Part shown: positions 20,995 through 31,340 of the stretch, in pieces
How the letters are laid out: the number at the start of each line of letters is the position of its first letter
How positions within the stretch are numbered: the stretch's first letter is position 1
Assembly: GCA_038380435.1 (NCBI GenBank)
Contig: JAWZYU010000020.1
Location: 42,316,307-42,380,306, forward strand
From: Ryuthela nishihirai
Taxonomy: Eukaryota; Arthropoda; Arachnida; Araneae; Heptathelidae
Direction: 5' to 3'
Length of the DNA stretch: 64,000 bases
Position numbers and translations under genes: made by a program
Notes under the pieces: generated by a model
What the model was told of the DNA's origin: nothing
Seen by the model: the letters and a program-made list of their open reading frames with translations, nothing else
The model's database searches: none

Positions 20995-21209
20995 TACAGA
21001 GTGTCCCACAAAGGGGTTTACACTATTTGAATGTTAATAACAGAGAAAGTATTATAGATAACCTGATGAAACTTTTTGTATCTGGATCTGTCATGATTAG
21101 TGCTTGTTGCCATTCATTTGTTTTTCTTTTATTTTCAGTTCAGTTAATTAATTAAATAAAAAATGATTAAAGTTCGAACAGTGTGAACCCCTTTGTGTGA
21201 CACTCTGTA
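20995..21209. mobile_element. Tc1/mariner-type MITE (215 bp)
   Basis: Terminal inverted repeats of about 36 bp start TACAGAGTGTCMCACAAAGG, then GGTTYACACTRTT. TA flanks are at 20993-20994 and 21210-21211. It shares the TACAGAGTG terminus with the mariner at 11756-13335, though the rest differs. Confidence 0.85.
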
Positions 21210-21419
21210 TATATATATTTCGATTTTCAAATATTTGGGGCCTCTTAACTTTGAATAGCTTAGAGCCTCTTAAATATGCCTTAGCTTAGGACCTCAGAAG
21301 GTCAAAGTTCGGCCCTGTTTATACCGCACACCGCTCACGTGACATATTACGCGTTGGAACGAACTATTCATGTGACGGGGAGTGGTGTACCTAATACACT
21401 GGCATCTCAGGGTATACAG

Positions 21420-21520
21420 ATATTTAATCGAAATAACGAGTAGTGTAACTACACTACTTTAGTGAGTAGGTAAATATGTTTAATTATTGAACATATTTAC
21501 ACTACTCACTACAATGTGAG
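21420..21520. repeat. Imperfect hairpin region
   Basis: GTAGTGTA-AC-TACACTAC is a perfect short palindrome. Just after it, AGTGAGTAG...TAAATATGTT pairs with AACATATTTA...CTACTCACT across a 9-nt loop. Confidence 0.6.
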
Positions 21521-21869
21521 TGATAACAAATATCTCATAGGCAAGAGTAGGGAAAGTTAAAAAAACTGAGCAGCCAGCTGTTTCTACCAGAAGCCAGAGA
21601 AAATACATATGCAAATGTGGGAGGGAGAGACAAAGCATTTTTCATGATTTTTTGCACATTAAAAAGAGCATGTTATGAAATTAATGATATTGCATTCACT
21701 GACGAAAGTTGATATGTCCTTTTATCTGAAGATATTTTACTTTTGTAGTTTTACCAAACTAGTAAATCAGTCCCGGACCTAGAAAAAAAAAAAATAAGGG
21801 GGAGGGGGAGACAAGAAAAATCAATCGGGCCGGAAAAAATGCAAAGGGTCAAAGAGACTGGATTTCCAA

Positions 21870-22430
21870 TTATCAATGGACCTATGTTTCGCTCCAAACT
21901 TTTGGCGTATGCTCAATTATTATATAATAGCCATAATTCCGGCGAACAACACGAACCGACACGTGATCTCATCGGTGGCAGAAATTGTCAGTTTCCTTGT
22001 GGTCCGTGGTTACTTGAGCTATCACTCCCAAGTTTGGTGGAGTGATCCCACATAGTCTTATCCCTCCCTATTGGGGTAACAAATCGAGTTCCTAGCTGCC
22101 ATGTGTCGGGAGTGATCCTCTGAAAAGTGTCTGACATTTCGGGAGGGGTAGGCTGCTGTCGCCTACCTTCTGAATAGAGTAGCAGTCTGTGAGTAGTATT
22201 GTGGAAAGCTGTGAAGAAATCAATTATCAATGGACGTATGTTCCGCATCAAAATTTTGACGTGGGTTTAACTAGCAATTCAATAATTAACGTACTAATTA
22301 GAGAAATATAATTGCTACTGTTAAATTAATAAAAATCTAAAAGGTGAAATACGTGTTGAGAGGAAATTGCACATTCCCTAGGAATCTTTCCCTTGTTAAT
22401 TATTATCCCATTCCCAAAAGTGTTTTTTTT
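21870..22430. repeat. ~400-bp repeat family, uninterrupted copy
   Basis: Near-identical to 17161-17653 plus 18040-18100. Carries the empty target site for the SINE at 17654-18039. Outside the shared block the flanks differ. Confidence 0.8.
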
Positions 22431-22670
22431 TATTTTTGAAGAAATGTAAAACATTTTCCTTCCCGTTTCAGAAGTCATTAAAACATTTCTTGAAAAATGC
22501 ATGAACTATACATAAATTTAATATTAGTAACATTCTTAAAGGGGTTGGGGGAACCTCTTTGCTCCTCTTAGATCCGTCCTTGTTGGAAAGCAACAAGCCA
22601 AGCAGGAAAATTCATTCGCCAATGGCGAATTTAGGCTGTTGGATTTCTCCACTCTTATCAATGGACATGA

Positions 22671-23059
22671 GTTGGGTTGGGTTGTTTTACCTCTGAGCGG
22701 CACTTTTTTGCACAATTTGGGTTAAATGGCCAGGTCACATGGACCCCGAAGGCTCAGAGAAGGTTAGGGGAGGGAACCCACTGGAACAGCTGTTGGGAGA
22801 CAGATGGTAGCCTCCCGTCAAGGCCATCGAGCGTGTTCTTTAACGTGCACAGGGTATGGCTCTCCCGCACACGGAGTCACGGCTTAACATCCCATCGGAC
22901 GGACGGCGGCCTTTCCAAGCCCATCGGTGTCCCCTACTGACGGTGGGTAAGGCGGGGAATTTTGCGGAGATAAATCTCAACGCTGACCCAGCTGGGACTC
23001 GAACCTGGGAACTACAGATTACGAGCCTGGCACGCTACCGACTGAGCCACCCCCGCCCC
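22671..23059 (-). mobile_element. SINE-A, full length
   Basis: Target duplication CAATGGACATGA at 22659-22670 and 23060-23071. Confidence 0.95.
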
Positions 23060-23277
23060 CAATGGACATGAAGAATTTGAACAAGACCAATAAATGATTT
23101 GGGCTTCATTTTCTTCATTTCCAACTTCACTTTCCACTTGATCGATAGTTGTAAATACTCCTGCACGAACAATATTAATTAGGTTCTCCGGGTTTGTACT
23201 GATAATGTAGAGCAGAACGAAACGAAATTATCAATGGTTAATAGTTAAATGAGTTTTTCAATAAAACTAATCTAATC

Positions 23278-23996
23278 TGCAGTTCCCAGGTTCGAGTCCC
23301 AACTTACCAGCGTTGAGATTTAACTCCACTAAACCTCCACTCTGTTCTCGGTCAGAAAGAGGGGGCATCGACGGGCTCGGAAATGCCGCTGTCCGTCGAA
23401 TGTGACGTAAAGGGTTGGGTTGTTTTACCTCTGAGCGGCACTTTTTTTTTTAACCCAATGGAATAAATATCCAGGTCACAAAGACCCCGAGGGCTCAGAG
23501 AAGGTTGAGGGGGAGGGAAAACCATTAAATTGCTGTTTGGAAATAGATGGTAACCTGCAGTCAAGGCAATCCCACGTGTTCTTCAACTTGCACATTTTAT
23601 GGCTATGTTACACAAGGAACCAGGGAATAAATTCCCATCCGACGAACGACCGCCCTTACAAGCCGATCAGTGTGCCCTACTGAGTTTTGCGATGTTAAAT
23701 CTCAACGCTGCCCAGGAGGGACTCGAACCAGGGAACTGCACATTACGAGTCTGACGCGCTATCGACTGAGCCACCACCGCCCCTGTGACGTAAAGCTGTG
23801 GTCTCGTGTGTGGGAAAGCCATACTCTGTGCACGTTAAAGAACACGGATGACCTTGATGGGACGCTACTTTCTGTCTCCTACACCTATCCAGTGGGTCAC
23901 TTACCCCAACATTCTCTGAGCCATTGGGGTTCTTGCGACCTGGCCATTTAGCCCATTGTGTGCAAAACCTGCCGGTCAGAAAAGAAAAAACAACTC
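23278..23996 (+). mobile_element. Old SINE-A relative split by a younger one
   Basis: Its 5' part is 23278-23412 (CCCAGGTTCGAGTCCC, CTGTCCGTCGAATGTGACGT). Its 3' part is 23796-23996 (CACGTTAAAGAACACGGATG). The insert at 23413-23783 separates them. It is more diverged than most SINE-A copies, so older or from another subfamily. Confidence 0.85.
23413..23783 (-). mobile_element. SINE-A nested in an older SINE-A
   Basis: Target duplication TGTGACGTAAAG at 23401-23412 and 23784-23795, made from the host SINE's own core. This copy is itself diverged, so both insertions are old. Confidence 0.88.
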
Positions 23997-24159
23997 AACA
24001 CTTCTTACTTTTGAATAGCTTATGAAAAAATAGCAATATTGCCTTTCATTCTCATTAACAACAAAATTATTCGATCGGTTGGTTAATAAAAGCAAAACAT
24101 TCATTTTGTGTAATGGTTCTTAACCTGGTTAGTATTGTGGTAAATTTTAACAGATGGAT

Positions 24160-24536
24160 TTGGGTTGGGTTGTTTTACCTCTGAGCGGCACTTTTTTGCA
24201 CACCATGGGCTAAATGGCCAAGTCACATGGACCCCGAAGACTCAGAGAAGGTTGGGGGAGGGGACCCACTGGAACAGCTATTGGGAGACAGATGGTAGCC
24301 TCCCGTCAAGGCCATCCAGCGTGTTCTTTAACGTGCACAGGGTATGGCTCTCCCGCACACGGGGCCACGGCTTAACGTCCAATCCGACGGACGGCGGTCT
24401 TTCCAAGCCCATCGGTGTCCCCTACTGACCGTGGGCAGGGCAGGGAATTTTGCGGAGATAAATCCCAGCTGGGACTCGAACCTGGGAACTACAGATTACG
24501 AGCCTGGCACGCTACCGACTGAGCCACCCCCGCCCC
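24160..24536 (-). mobile_element. SINE-A with deletion near the head
   Basis: Target duplication TAACAGATGGAT at 24148-24159 and 24537-24548. About 14 bp of CTCAACGCTGACC is missing after GGAGATAAAT. Confidence 0.93.
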
Positions 24537-24669
24537 TAACAGATGGATGCAATTCGTCTTCGAGATTGCAATGCATTTTTCTGTGCACGATTTATTTCAA
24601 ATGAAACGATTATGTAATAGTTTATAAAAAGTTATTGCAGAATAAACAAGATAAAGTTATTTGAGATCT

Positions 24670-25080
24670 GGGCAGAACTGTGTTTTTGTACACAATGCTC
24701 TAATTGGACAGGTTGCAAGGACACTCAAGCGCGCAGATTTGAAAGAAAGGGATAGTTATTAGATATTTTGAATGAAAAGGATAGTTGTTATATGATTTTA
24801 TGAAAAGGATAGTTATATTCAACTGGAAAATCTGGCGATAGAAGAAAGCCTATCGTCAAGGAGATTCAATGTGCTTTCAAAGGGGTCAGCCTCTGGTGTT
24901 CTCCTGCACACATGGGGCCACGTTTAATGTCCCATTTGACGCACAAAGTCTTTTCTAAGCCTTTCGGTGTTCTCTTCCTTACGGAGAGCAGAGCCGGTAT
25001 CAGCAGAGAAAATCTCAACGCAGGCAGAATGAAAAATACGAAACTGGAACCATTGGATTATGAGAGTGCGATATAGAATG
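24670..25080 (-). mobile_element. Heavily worn SINE-A
   Basis: Recognisable blocks are TGTACACAATGCTCTAATTG, CTCCTGCACACATGGGGCCA, TTTAATGTCCCATTTGACG and AAATCTCAACGC. Confidence 0.65.
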
Positions 25081-25357
25081 AGTTAACCTTTCGCTCAGAG
25101 GCGCTTAAGAAATTTCAGACTGAAAAATCTTTCAACAGTTAATGTTAAACTTCAGTAGAAATAGAAAACTCTTTTATCACTGTCAATAAATAAATTTCCA
25201 ATTCCTATTCTATCCTCTAGATTAGTAGTTCCCAATATTTTCGGCGCTACGGATCCCTAGACCAATTCTCATTCTTTCCGCGGACTCTCTAAGAAGTCCA
25301 CAATTTAACTCTGCAGATAAAAATATAACCTCTCTCCATCATTACTTGATATATTTT

Positions 25358-25912
25358 GAGGGCGGGGGCGGCTCAGTCAGTAGCGCGCCAGGCTCGTAAT
25401 CTGTAATTCCCAGGTTCGAGTCCCAGCTGGATCAGCGTTGAGATTTATCTTCGGAAAACTCACCTCCCTGCCCACGGTCAGTAGGGGACATCGATGGGCT
25501 TGGATGACTTTTTCCTACTGTTGATTTGGGGCGGGGGGTCTCAGTCGGTAGTGCGCCAGACTCGTAATCTGTAGTTCCCAGGTTCGAGTCCCAGCTGGGT
25601 CAGCGTTGAGATTTATCTCCGCATAACTCCCCGCCCTGCCCACGGTCAGTAGGGGACACCGATGGGCTTGGAAAGGCCGCCGTCCGTCGGATGGGACGTT
25701 AAGCCGTGGTCCCGTGTGCGGGAGAGCCATACCCTGTGCATGTTAAAGAACACGCTGGATGGCCTTGATGGGAGACTATCATCTGTCTCCCAACAGCGTT
25801 CCAGTGGGTCCCCTCCCCCAACCTTCTCTGAGCCTTCGGGGTCCATGTGACCTGGCCATTTAGCCCATGGTGTGCAAAAAAGTTCCGCTCAGAGGTAAAA
25901 CAACCCAACCCA
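25358..25912 (+). mobile_element. Composite SINE-A dimer in one target duplication
   Basis: A head-only SINE-A (25358-25505) is joined through a short linker (TGACTTTTTCCTACTG then TTGATTT) to a full SINE-A (from about 25529). The only target duplication, ACTTGATATATTTT, flanks the whole unit at 25344-25357 and 25913-25926. The T-run in the linker resembles a pol III stop. Confidence 0.85.
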
Positions 25913-26167
25913 ACTTGATATATTTTAACTAAATTACATATCCTAGAAGCGAGGACTCCTAAAAGTCTCAAGAATGGATTATATCTGTAGTTATAGCGTG
26001 TTCATTTATTGGTTATTTTGTAATTTTAATCGAAATATTTTGATTAGAGAAATTCGATGCTCCAGAGATTCCTACGTCATTAACAAATAACCGTGTGAAC
26101 ACTCTTGTGATTAGCACGAGATAGCCAATGTTGCCACAATGAATGGAGATAATTCTATCCAAAATCA

Positions 26168-26190
26168 ATAAAAGTTAACGCGGTTGTGTA
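26168..26190 (+). repeat. Motif shared by two minisatellite flanks
   Basis: AATAAAAGTTAACGCGGTTG recurs with one change at about 30966 (AATAAAAGTTAACGCGGTTA), just before the 31-bp array. Confidence 0.6.
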
Positions 26191-26236
26191 TTAGCAACAA
26201 ATGCACTGTTTCCGTTAGAGCTTTCTGAAACAAATC

Positions 26237-26756
26237 TTCGGACCCATTTTACTACCTTTGAGGATCCATTTTACTACTTTTGCGGACCCATTTTACTACC
26301 TTTGCGGACCCATTTTACTACCTTTGCGGACCCATTTTACTACCTTTGAGGACCCATTTTACTACCTTTGCGGACCCATTTTACTACCTTTGCGGACCCA
26401 TTTTACTACCTTTACGGACCCATTTTACTACCTTTGCGGACCCATTTTACTACCTTTGCGAACCCATCTGACTGTCTTCGCGGACCCATCTTGCTTCCTT
26501 AGTAGACCCATCTTACTGCCTTTGCGAACCCATCTTACTGTCTTCGCGGACCCATCTTGCTTCCTTAGCGGACCCATCTTACTGCCTTCGCAGACCGAGC
26601 TTACTACTTTCGTGGACCCATCTTGCTACCATCGCGCACCCATCTTGCTACCTTCGCGCACCCATCTTACTACTTTCACGGACCAATCTTACTACCTTCG
26701 TGAACCTACATATCTTACTTCCTTCGCAGATCCATCTTACCATCTTCGTGGACCCC
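26237..26756 (+). repeat. 22-bp minisatellite, about 23 copies
   Basis: Unit GGACCCATTTTACTACCTTT plus GC. The first half is very regular; the second half drifts (CATCTTACTGCCTTCGC forms). The 172-codon plus-strand frame is a repeat product. Confidence 0.93.
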
Positions 26757-26799
26757 CCTTCCTAGGAGTACGGTGACAACAGGTTGGGAACCACTGCTT

Positions 26800-27290
26800 T
26801 TGGTATACACTAGACCAGAGGTCGGAGACACGGTGTCGCGTGGAATTCACTAGTTGCTCACCGGAATTTAGTTGATATAAAAAGTTATTTCTTATTAAGA
26901 AAATGTGTCCTAGAAACATATTCTTACTTTCAGCATATTCTTGCGAGTCCCTTTTCTCAAACATGAAATATTTGAAATCAAAATAGCGATCCTGACTGAT
27001 CGATTCCAATTTAGGCAACTGCCTGAGAACAGGAAACTGAAGTTACTTACCAAATTATAATAAGCTGGGTGAAGATTTACAGTCTCCAACTGATTATATT
27101 TTGATTTATTTTTATTTCACTGATTTGATTTGCATGTAATAATGTTTAATATGTCTTTTAATAAAAATCATTTATTTTATATACCTATAGTTGTGTAAAT
27201 AAAAATTATTGGCCAATATCTATTCTTTTCGCTTTATACGCCCTTCATATAATTCGCAATATTAGAAACTGTCACCTGAAAGATAAAAAA
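26800..27290. other. AT-rich non-coding DNA
   Basis: CAGAGGTCGGAGACACGG near 26816 resembles a hAT terminus, but no partner end was found. Confidence 0.35.
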
Positions 27291-27306
27291 AAAAGTTGAC
27301 CTTTGA

Positions 27307-27677
27307 TTGGATTGTTTTACCTCTGAGCGGCACTTTTTTGCACACCATGGGCTAAATGGCCAGGCCACAAGGACCCCGAAGGCTCAGAGAAGGTTGGGGG
27401 AGGGGACCCACTGGAACAGCTGTTGGGAGACAGATGGTAGCCTCCCGTCAAGGCCATCCAGCATGTTCTTTAACGTGCACAGGGTATGTCCCTCCCGCAC
27501 ACGGGACCACGGCTTAACGTCCCATCCGACGGACGGCGGCCTTTCCAAGCCCATCGGTGTCCCCTACTGACCGTGGGCAGGGCGGGGAAATTTTGCGGAG
27601 ATAAATCTCAACGCTGACCCAGATGGGAACTACAGATTACGAGCCTGGCTCACTACCGACTGAGCCACCCCCGCCCC
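27307..27677 (-). mobile_element. SINE-A with B-box deletion
   Basis: Target duplication AGTTGACCTTTGA at 27294-27306 and 27678-27690. It lies about 200 bp from the Wnt exon donor, in the inferred intron. It lacks the B-box segment, like the copy at 7247-7617. Confidence 0.93.
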
Positions 27678-27690
27678 AGTTGACCTTTGA

Positions 27691-27879
27691 GCCAGACAAT
27701 TTCTAACCCATTCTCTTCAAAACGGTTTCGCAAAAACAAACTATCTCGTAGAGTATTTTCAAAGAGAAGTTTCAGAAAACTGAATTTCATAAGAATTATT
27801 CAAATCACTAATACTTGAAATATTTCGAAATTAAGGTTATTCTTAATTAAAAAAAATTAAAACCAATTTACTCTCTTAC
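27691..27879 (-). other. Start of the inferred Wnt intron (3' side)
   Basis: Begins with the GTAAGAG donor at 27879 reading leftwards. Otherwise AT-rich with no feature seen. Confidence 0.6.
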
Positions 27880-28160
27880 CTTTCTACCGGCTTCGTTGTT
27901 ATGAAGATTCATGATGGCTCTGGGATCAGATCGACCCCTCGCCTGCCGAACGTCATTGGTGTCTACGAAGCTCTTGGAAAAAGCGGTGCCGTAGGCGATG
28001 TTATCCGAACAGCCGGACCACTTAAAAGTATCAGTAGCGGATTGTCGGACAGTGCGATCGCATCCGCAGCGAACAAGACGCCCGCTGCTGCACGCTCGAG
28101 TCACGGCGTGGGACACTCCTGCGGCTGAGATGGCATGAACGAATGCTGACTCCCTCGTTC
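27880..28160 (-). CDS. Wnt4: Internal exon of a Wnt-family gene, most like Wnt4
   Basis: Wnt proteins are secreted, lipid-modified, cysteine-rich ligands for Frizzled receptors. Read on the minus strand, this 281-bp exon follows a splice acceptor (T-run then TACAG, ending at 28161) and ends at a consensus donor, AAAG|GTAAGAG, at 27880/27879. It enters in phase 1 (two bases finish a codon) and leaves in phase 0, giving 93 whole codons with no stop. Motifs in order are [48 protein letters not shown] and [11 protein letters not shown]. Ending after NNEAGRK is a known Wnt exon boundary. CGCDRTV with [11 protein letters not shown] favours Wnt4 over Wnt1, 2, 5, 11 and 16, from memory of the families. 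The palmitoleoylated serine region (CHGVSGSC) would lie in the next exon, which I did not find here. Its GC content is clearly higher than the surrounding DNA. A stray duplicated exon is possible, but the intact splice sites argue against it. Family assignment is firm; the subfamily is likely. Confidence 0.92.
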
Positions 28161-28290
28161 CTGTAAAAAAATGCCTTTTAGATCAATATGTGTGAATTAA
28201 AACCAATAATAAGTGAAGAATTGAATAAAAACATTGAATATATTAATTACACATACACTTGTAGATTTCTATAAAAACACTGCATCCGTT
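28161..28290 (-). other. End of the inferred Wnt intron (5' side)
   Basis: Reading leftwards it ends in a T-run and TACAG acceptor at 28161. Confidence 0.6.
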
Positions 28291-28545
28291 GAATTATGTT
28301 GCTTTACTAATGAGTGGCACTTTTTTTGCTCATAATAACCCCTAGGGGTCATTGTCTGCTTTACAAGGATCCCTAGGGATCAGAGAATGTTGGGGGGGGG
28401 GGGGGCCTTCAGATAGAAGCTATCCTGTAAGACATCCAGTGTGGTCTTTAATGTAAGTAGAGTATGACTCTCCTGCACACTTAATTACGGCTTACAGTCC
28501 AATTCGAGGGATGGGGACTTTTAAAAGCTCGTCGGTTAACCTCAA
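28291..28545 (-). mobile_element. Worn SINE-A
   Basis: Recognisable blocks are GAGTGGCACTTTTTTTGCTC, a G-run near 28393, CCATCCAGTGTGG-like sequence and CTCTCCTGCACAC. The head is lost. Confidence 0.7.
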
Positions 28546-28639
28546 GAAATTTCAAGCTTTGTAACTGCATATTAGATATAATCTAACACTCCTCAGTTAA
28601 TCGAATTTACTTCTTTACGATTGCAAATATATAATGTAA

Positions 28640-29300
28640 CTCTCCTCAATTATTCATTAATGGAAATCTAGCTTGGCGATTGCATACAGACTGCTAGATC
28701 ATAAAACTCTTCAGTTTTGTAGAATTTCCACCCTTGTCATTGCAAACAAGAGCAGTAACTTGTAGAAATTTCGACGGACTGTTAGATCGTAAAATTCTTT
28801 AGTTTTTCAGAATTTCCATCCTTGTCATTGCAAACAAGAGCAGTAACTTGTAGAAATTTCGACGGACTGTTAGATCGTAAAATTCTTTAGTTTTTCAGAA
28901 TTTCCATCCTTGTCATTGCAAACAAGAGCAGTAACTTGTAGAAATTTCGACGGACTGTTAGATCGTAAAACTCTTTAGTTTTTCAGAATTTCCATCCTTG
29001 TCATTGCAAACAAGAGCAGTAACTTGTAGAAATTTCGACGGACTGCTAGATCGTAAAACTTTAGTTTTTCAGAATTTCCCTCCTTGTCATTGCAAACAAG
29101 AGCAGTAACTTGTAGAAATTTCGACGGACTGCTAGATCGTAAAACTTTAGTTTTTCAGAATTTCCCCCCTTGTCATTGCAAACAAGAGCAGTAACTTGTA
29201 GAAATTTCGACGGACTGCTAGATCGTAAAACTCTTTAGTTTTTCGGAATTTCTCCCCTTGTCATTGCAAATAAGAGCAGTAACTTGTAGAAATTTCAATG
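28640..29300 (+). repeat. ~88-bp tandem repeat, about 7 copies
   Basis: CTTGTCATTGCAAACAAGAG recurs at 28732, 28821, 28909, 28997, 29083, 29169 and 29257. The central units are nearly identical and two have small deletions. It lies 0.5 kb outside the Wnt exon. Confidence 0.93.
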
Positions 29301-30880
29301 CAATTACAGATGACGGCAACATTGTAACACTTCTTCACGTGCTGTAATTACGCTTTCAATGCAAATTCGTCAAGCCATAAATTCAACACAATTGGCGAAC
29401 AGAAGCAAAAAAAAAACCCACTCTTCTACATATGCATTAGAAGCGTTCTCGTTCTACACCTTGTCGTACGAGACCAGCATCGATGTTTGATTTGTACTTT
29501 CATATATTTTATCGCAATGATTGCAAACTGTTTTTATTCCTCCTCCAGCTTTTACAATCTCGTAAAAGAGCGAATACTCTTAAAGCATTCTCACGAGCGG
29601 TAACAGTTACTGCTTCTCCCATTCGGTAGTTCCGACACGGCGAGAACACACCCATTATTTCTGGTGGTTCAAAAATCATCCCGTGACAAGATTTAGTAGG
29701 ATTGCCCATTAAAGGAGAGATAAGGACAAAGACCGTACAGAGTTTGATGCAGCTGTGTTGCATCAATGTCAATGCGCTCTTTATAGCATAATTACACGTG
29801 TTAAGTGTTCAAATAAATAATCCGCATGTAAGACAAGTTGTTTTGTTACTCTGTCATGACTTGGAAGTTCTCTCCCAAGCACGTGATGATGAATCATGTG
29901 CAGTAGTTAGAAAGTACAAGAAGCATTTGTTCCTCTTATTTCCCAGAAACCTGCTGAGTTTTTTATTTGTTAACACCCTTTCTTCGAGGGGTTATTATAT
30001 CGTAGAATTTATTCAGATTTATTATCTTCTCTCCTCCCTACCTTTTAATAATCGTACGGATTATTAATTCTTTCTTTGTACCCTGGAAATTAATAAACGG
30101 GCCACCAAGAACGTTTAGATTTTTTTATGAATCCCGTGAAGACTACCAATGCTCCGAATAGTACGTAACCTACAATTAAGATTTCGGTTAAGTATTTTGC
30201 TATAATTGTTTTACTTTTTTTTTACACTGCTTTTTAGGTCCCGTTAGAGAAAGCATTTGCCAAGAGTATGACCTTGGCTGTTTGAACTTTGAACTGAAAA
30301 CGAGAAGGTCGAACAGTTTTAGCCGAAACCGGCAATTTTATGTCTTCTTGGGGGCAAGAGATGGGCAGAGAGAAAAAAAAGAAATGGAGCAAGATAAGTG
30401 ATCAGATTAAAAGCGTGGGTTAACGCTGTCTGAGAAATCAGGGGTGGTCCTATTAAGATGAAGAACTGAAGCATAACAAGTAGTTGTTAGAGTGTAAAAA
30501 CACTGGAAAATCATCTGTATAATGTATGAAACCACGCCCTTCCATTCGTGTTTTTTTTCTATTTGAACGGTACAAAATTTGATTTATAGTCACGACTTTG
30601 TGAAATCCGTTATAACTTGTCATCTTTTATGTCTTCATTATTATGCCTGTCCACGGAAAAATTATTTTTTGAACGTTAAGTAACGCCGTAAAATGATTTC
30701 CATGATAGAGAAAAATGCGAGCTTTGTAAAGAAATCGGACGATTAATTTTAAGAGTAAGAAGTTTTAGATTAATTTTAAGTAGAGAATCATCTAGTAAAG
30801 AATGTTAATTTGTAGCAGGTGTCTGCAGCATTTTTTGGAAAACGGTACCAAGGCGTCCACTGGTGGACTTGCTGAGCATA
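29301..30880. other. Non-coding DNA
   Basis: About 1.6 kb with no gene I can support. An 87-codon minus frame (29509-29772) and an 89-codon plus frame (29798-30067) show no known motif and no matching splice context. Confidence 0.4.
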
Positions 30881-30884
30881 AAAA

Positions 30885-31340
30885 AAATCCACGATAATAC
30901 TTGGCGAGCACCAAGAAATCTACGGTAATACTTCCAAGATAATAATAGAAAACCTTCACGATAATAATAAAAGTTAACGCGGTTATGTAATGGTGGCGAG
31001 CACCAAAAAATCCACCGGAATACTTGGCGAGCACCAAAAAATCCACCGGGATACTTTGCGAGCACCAAAAAATCCTTCAGAATACTTGGCGAGTACCAAA
31101 AAATCCACCGGAATATTTGGCGAGCACCAAAAAATTCACCGGGATAGTTGGCGAGCACCAAAAAATCCATCGGAATACTTGGCGAGCACCAAAAAATCCA
31201 CCGGAATATTTGGCGAGCGCCAAGAAATCCTCTGTAATACTTGGAGAGCATCAAGAAATCCATCGTAATAGTTGGCGAGCGCCAAGAAATCCACAGTAAT
31301 AGTTGGCGAGCATCAATGAAATACTCGGCGAGCACCAAAT
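30885..31340 (+). repeat. 31-bp minisatellite, about 14 copies
   Basis: Unit TACTTGGCGAGCACCAAAAA plus ATCCACCGGAA, spaced 31 bp (30995, 31026). Outer units are more diverged. Long frames on both strands follow from the repeat. Confidence 0.92.

Larger units (their letters stand above)
25223..26796. mobile_element. hAT-like element holding a SINE dimer and minisatellite
   Basis: Left end TTAGTAGTTCCCAA (25223) and right end TTGGGAACCACTG (ends 26796) are inverted forms of a CAGTGGTTCCCAA hAT terminus. Both lead into GGACCC-type sequence, like the unit of the internal 22-bp array. There is no transposase and no clear 8-bp target duplication. Confidence 0.5.

Noticed and set aside
26258..26776. 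A 172-codon open frame of repeated FADPFYYLCGPILLPLRTH
   Set aside because: It comes from a 22-bp minisatellite. The unit length is not a multiple of three, so all frames give repetitive peptides.
26737..27018. hAT transposase C-terminus on the minus strand
   Set aside because: CAGAGGTCGGAGAC at 26816 looks like a hAT end, but the translation needs several stops read through and I could not match a dimerisation motif.
29509..29772. An upstream Wnt exon
   Set aside because: The 87-codon frame lacks the cysteine and RNRRW-type motifs expected in the preceding Wnt exon.
30805..31338. A 177-codon minus-strand frame
   Set aside because: It is the 31-bp minisatellite read through. The plus strand has similarly long frames.
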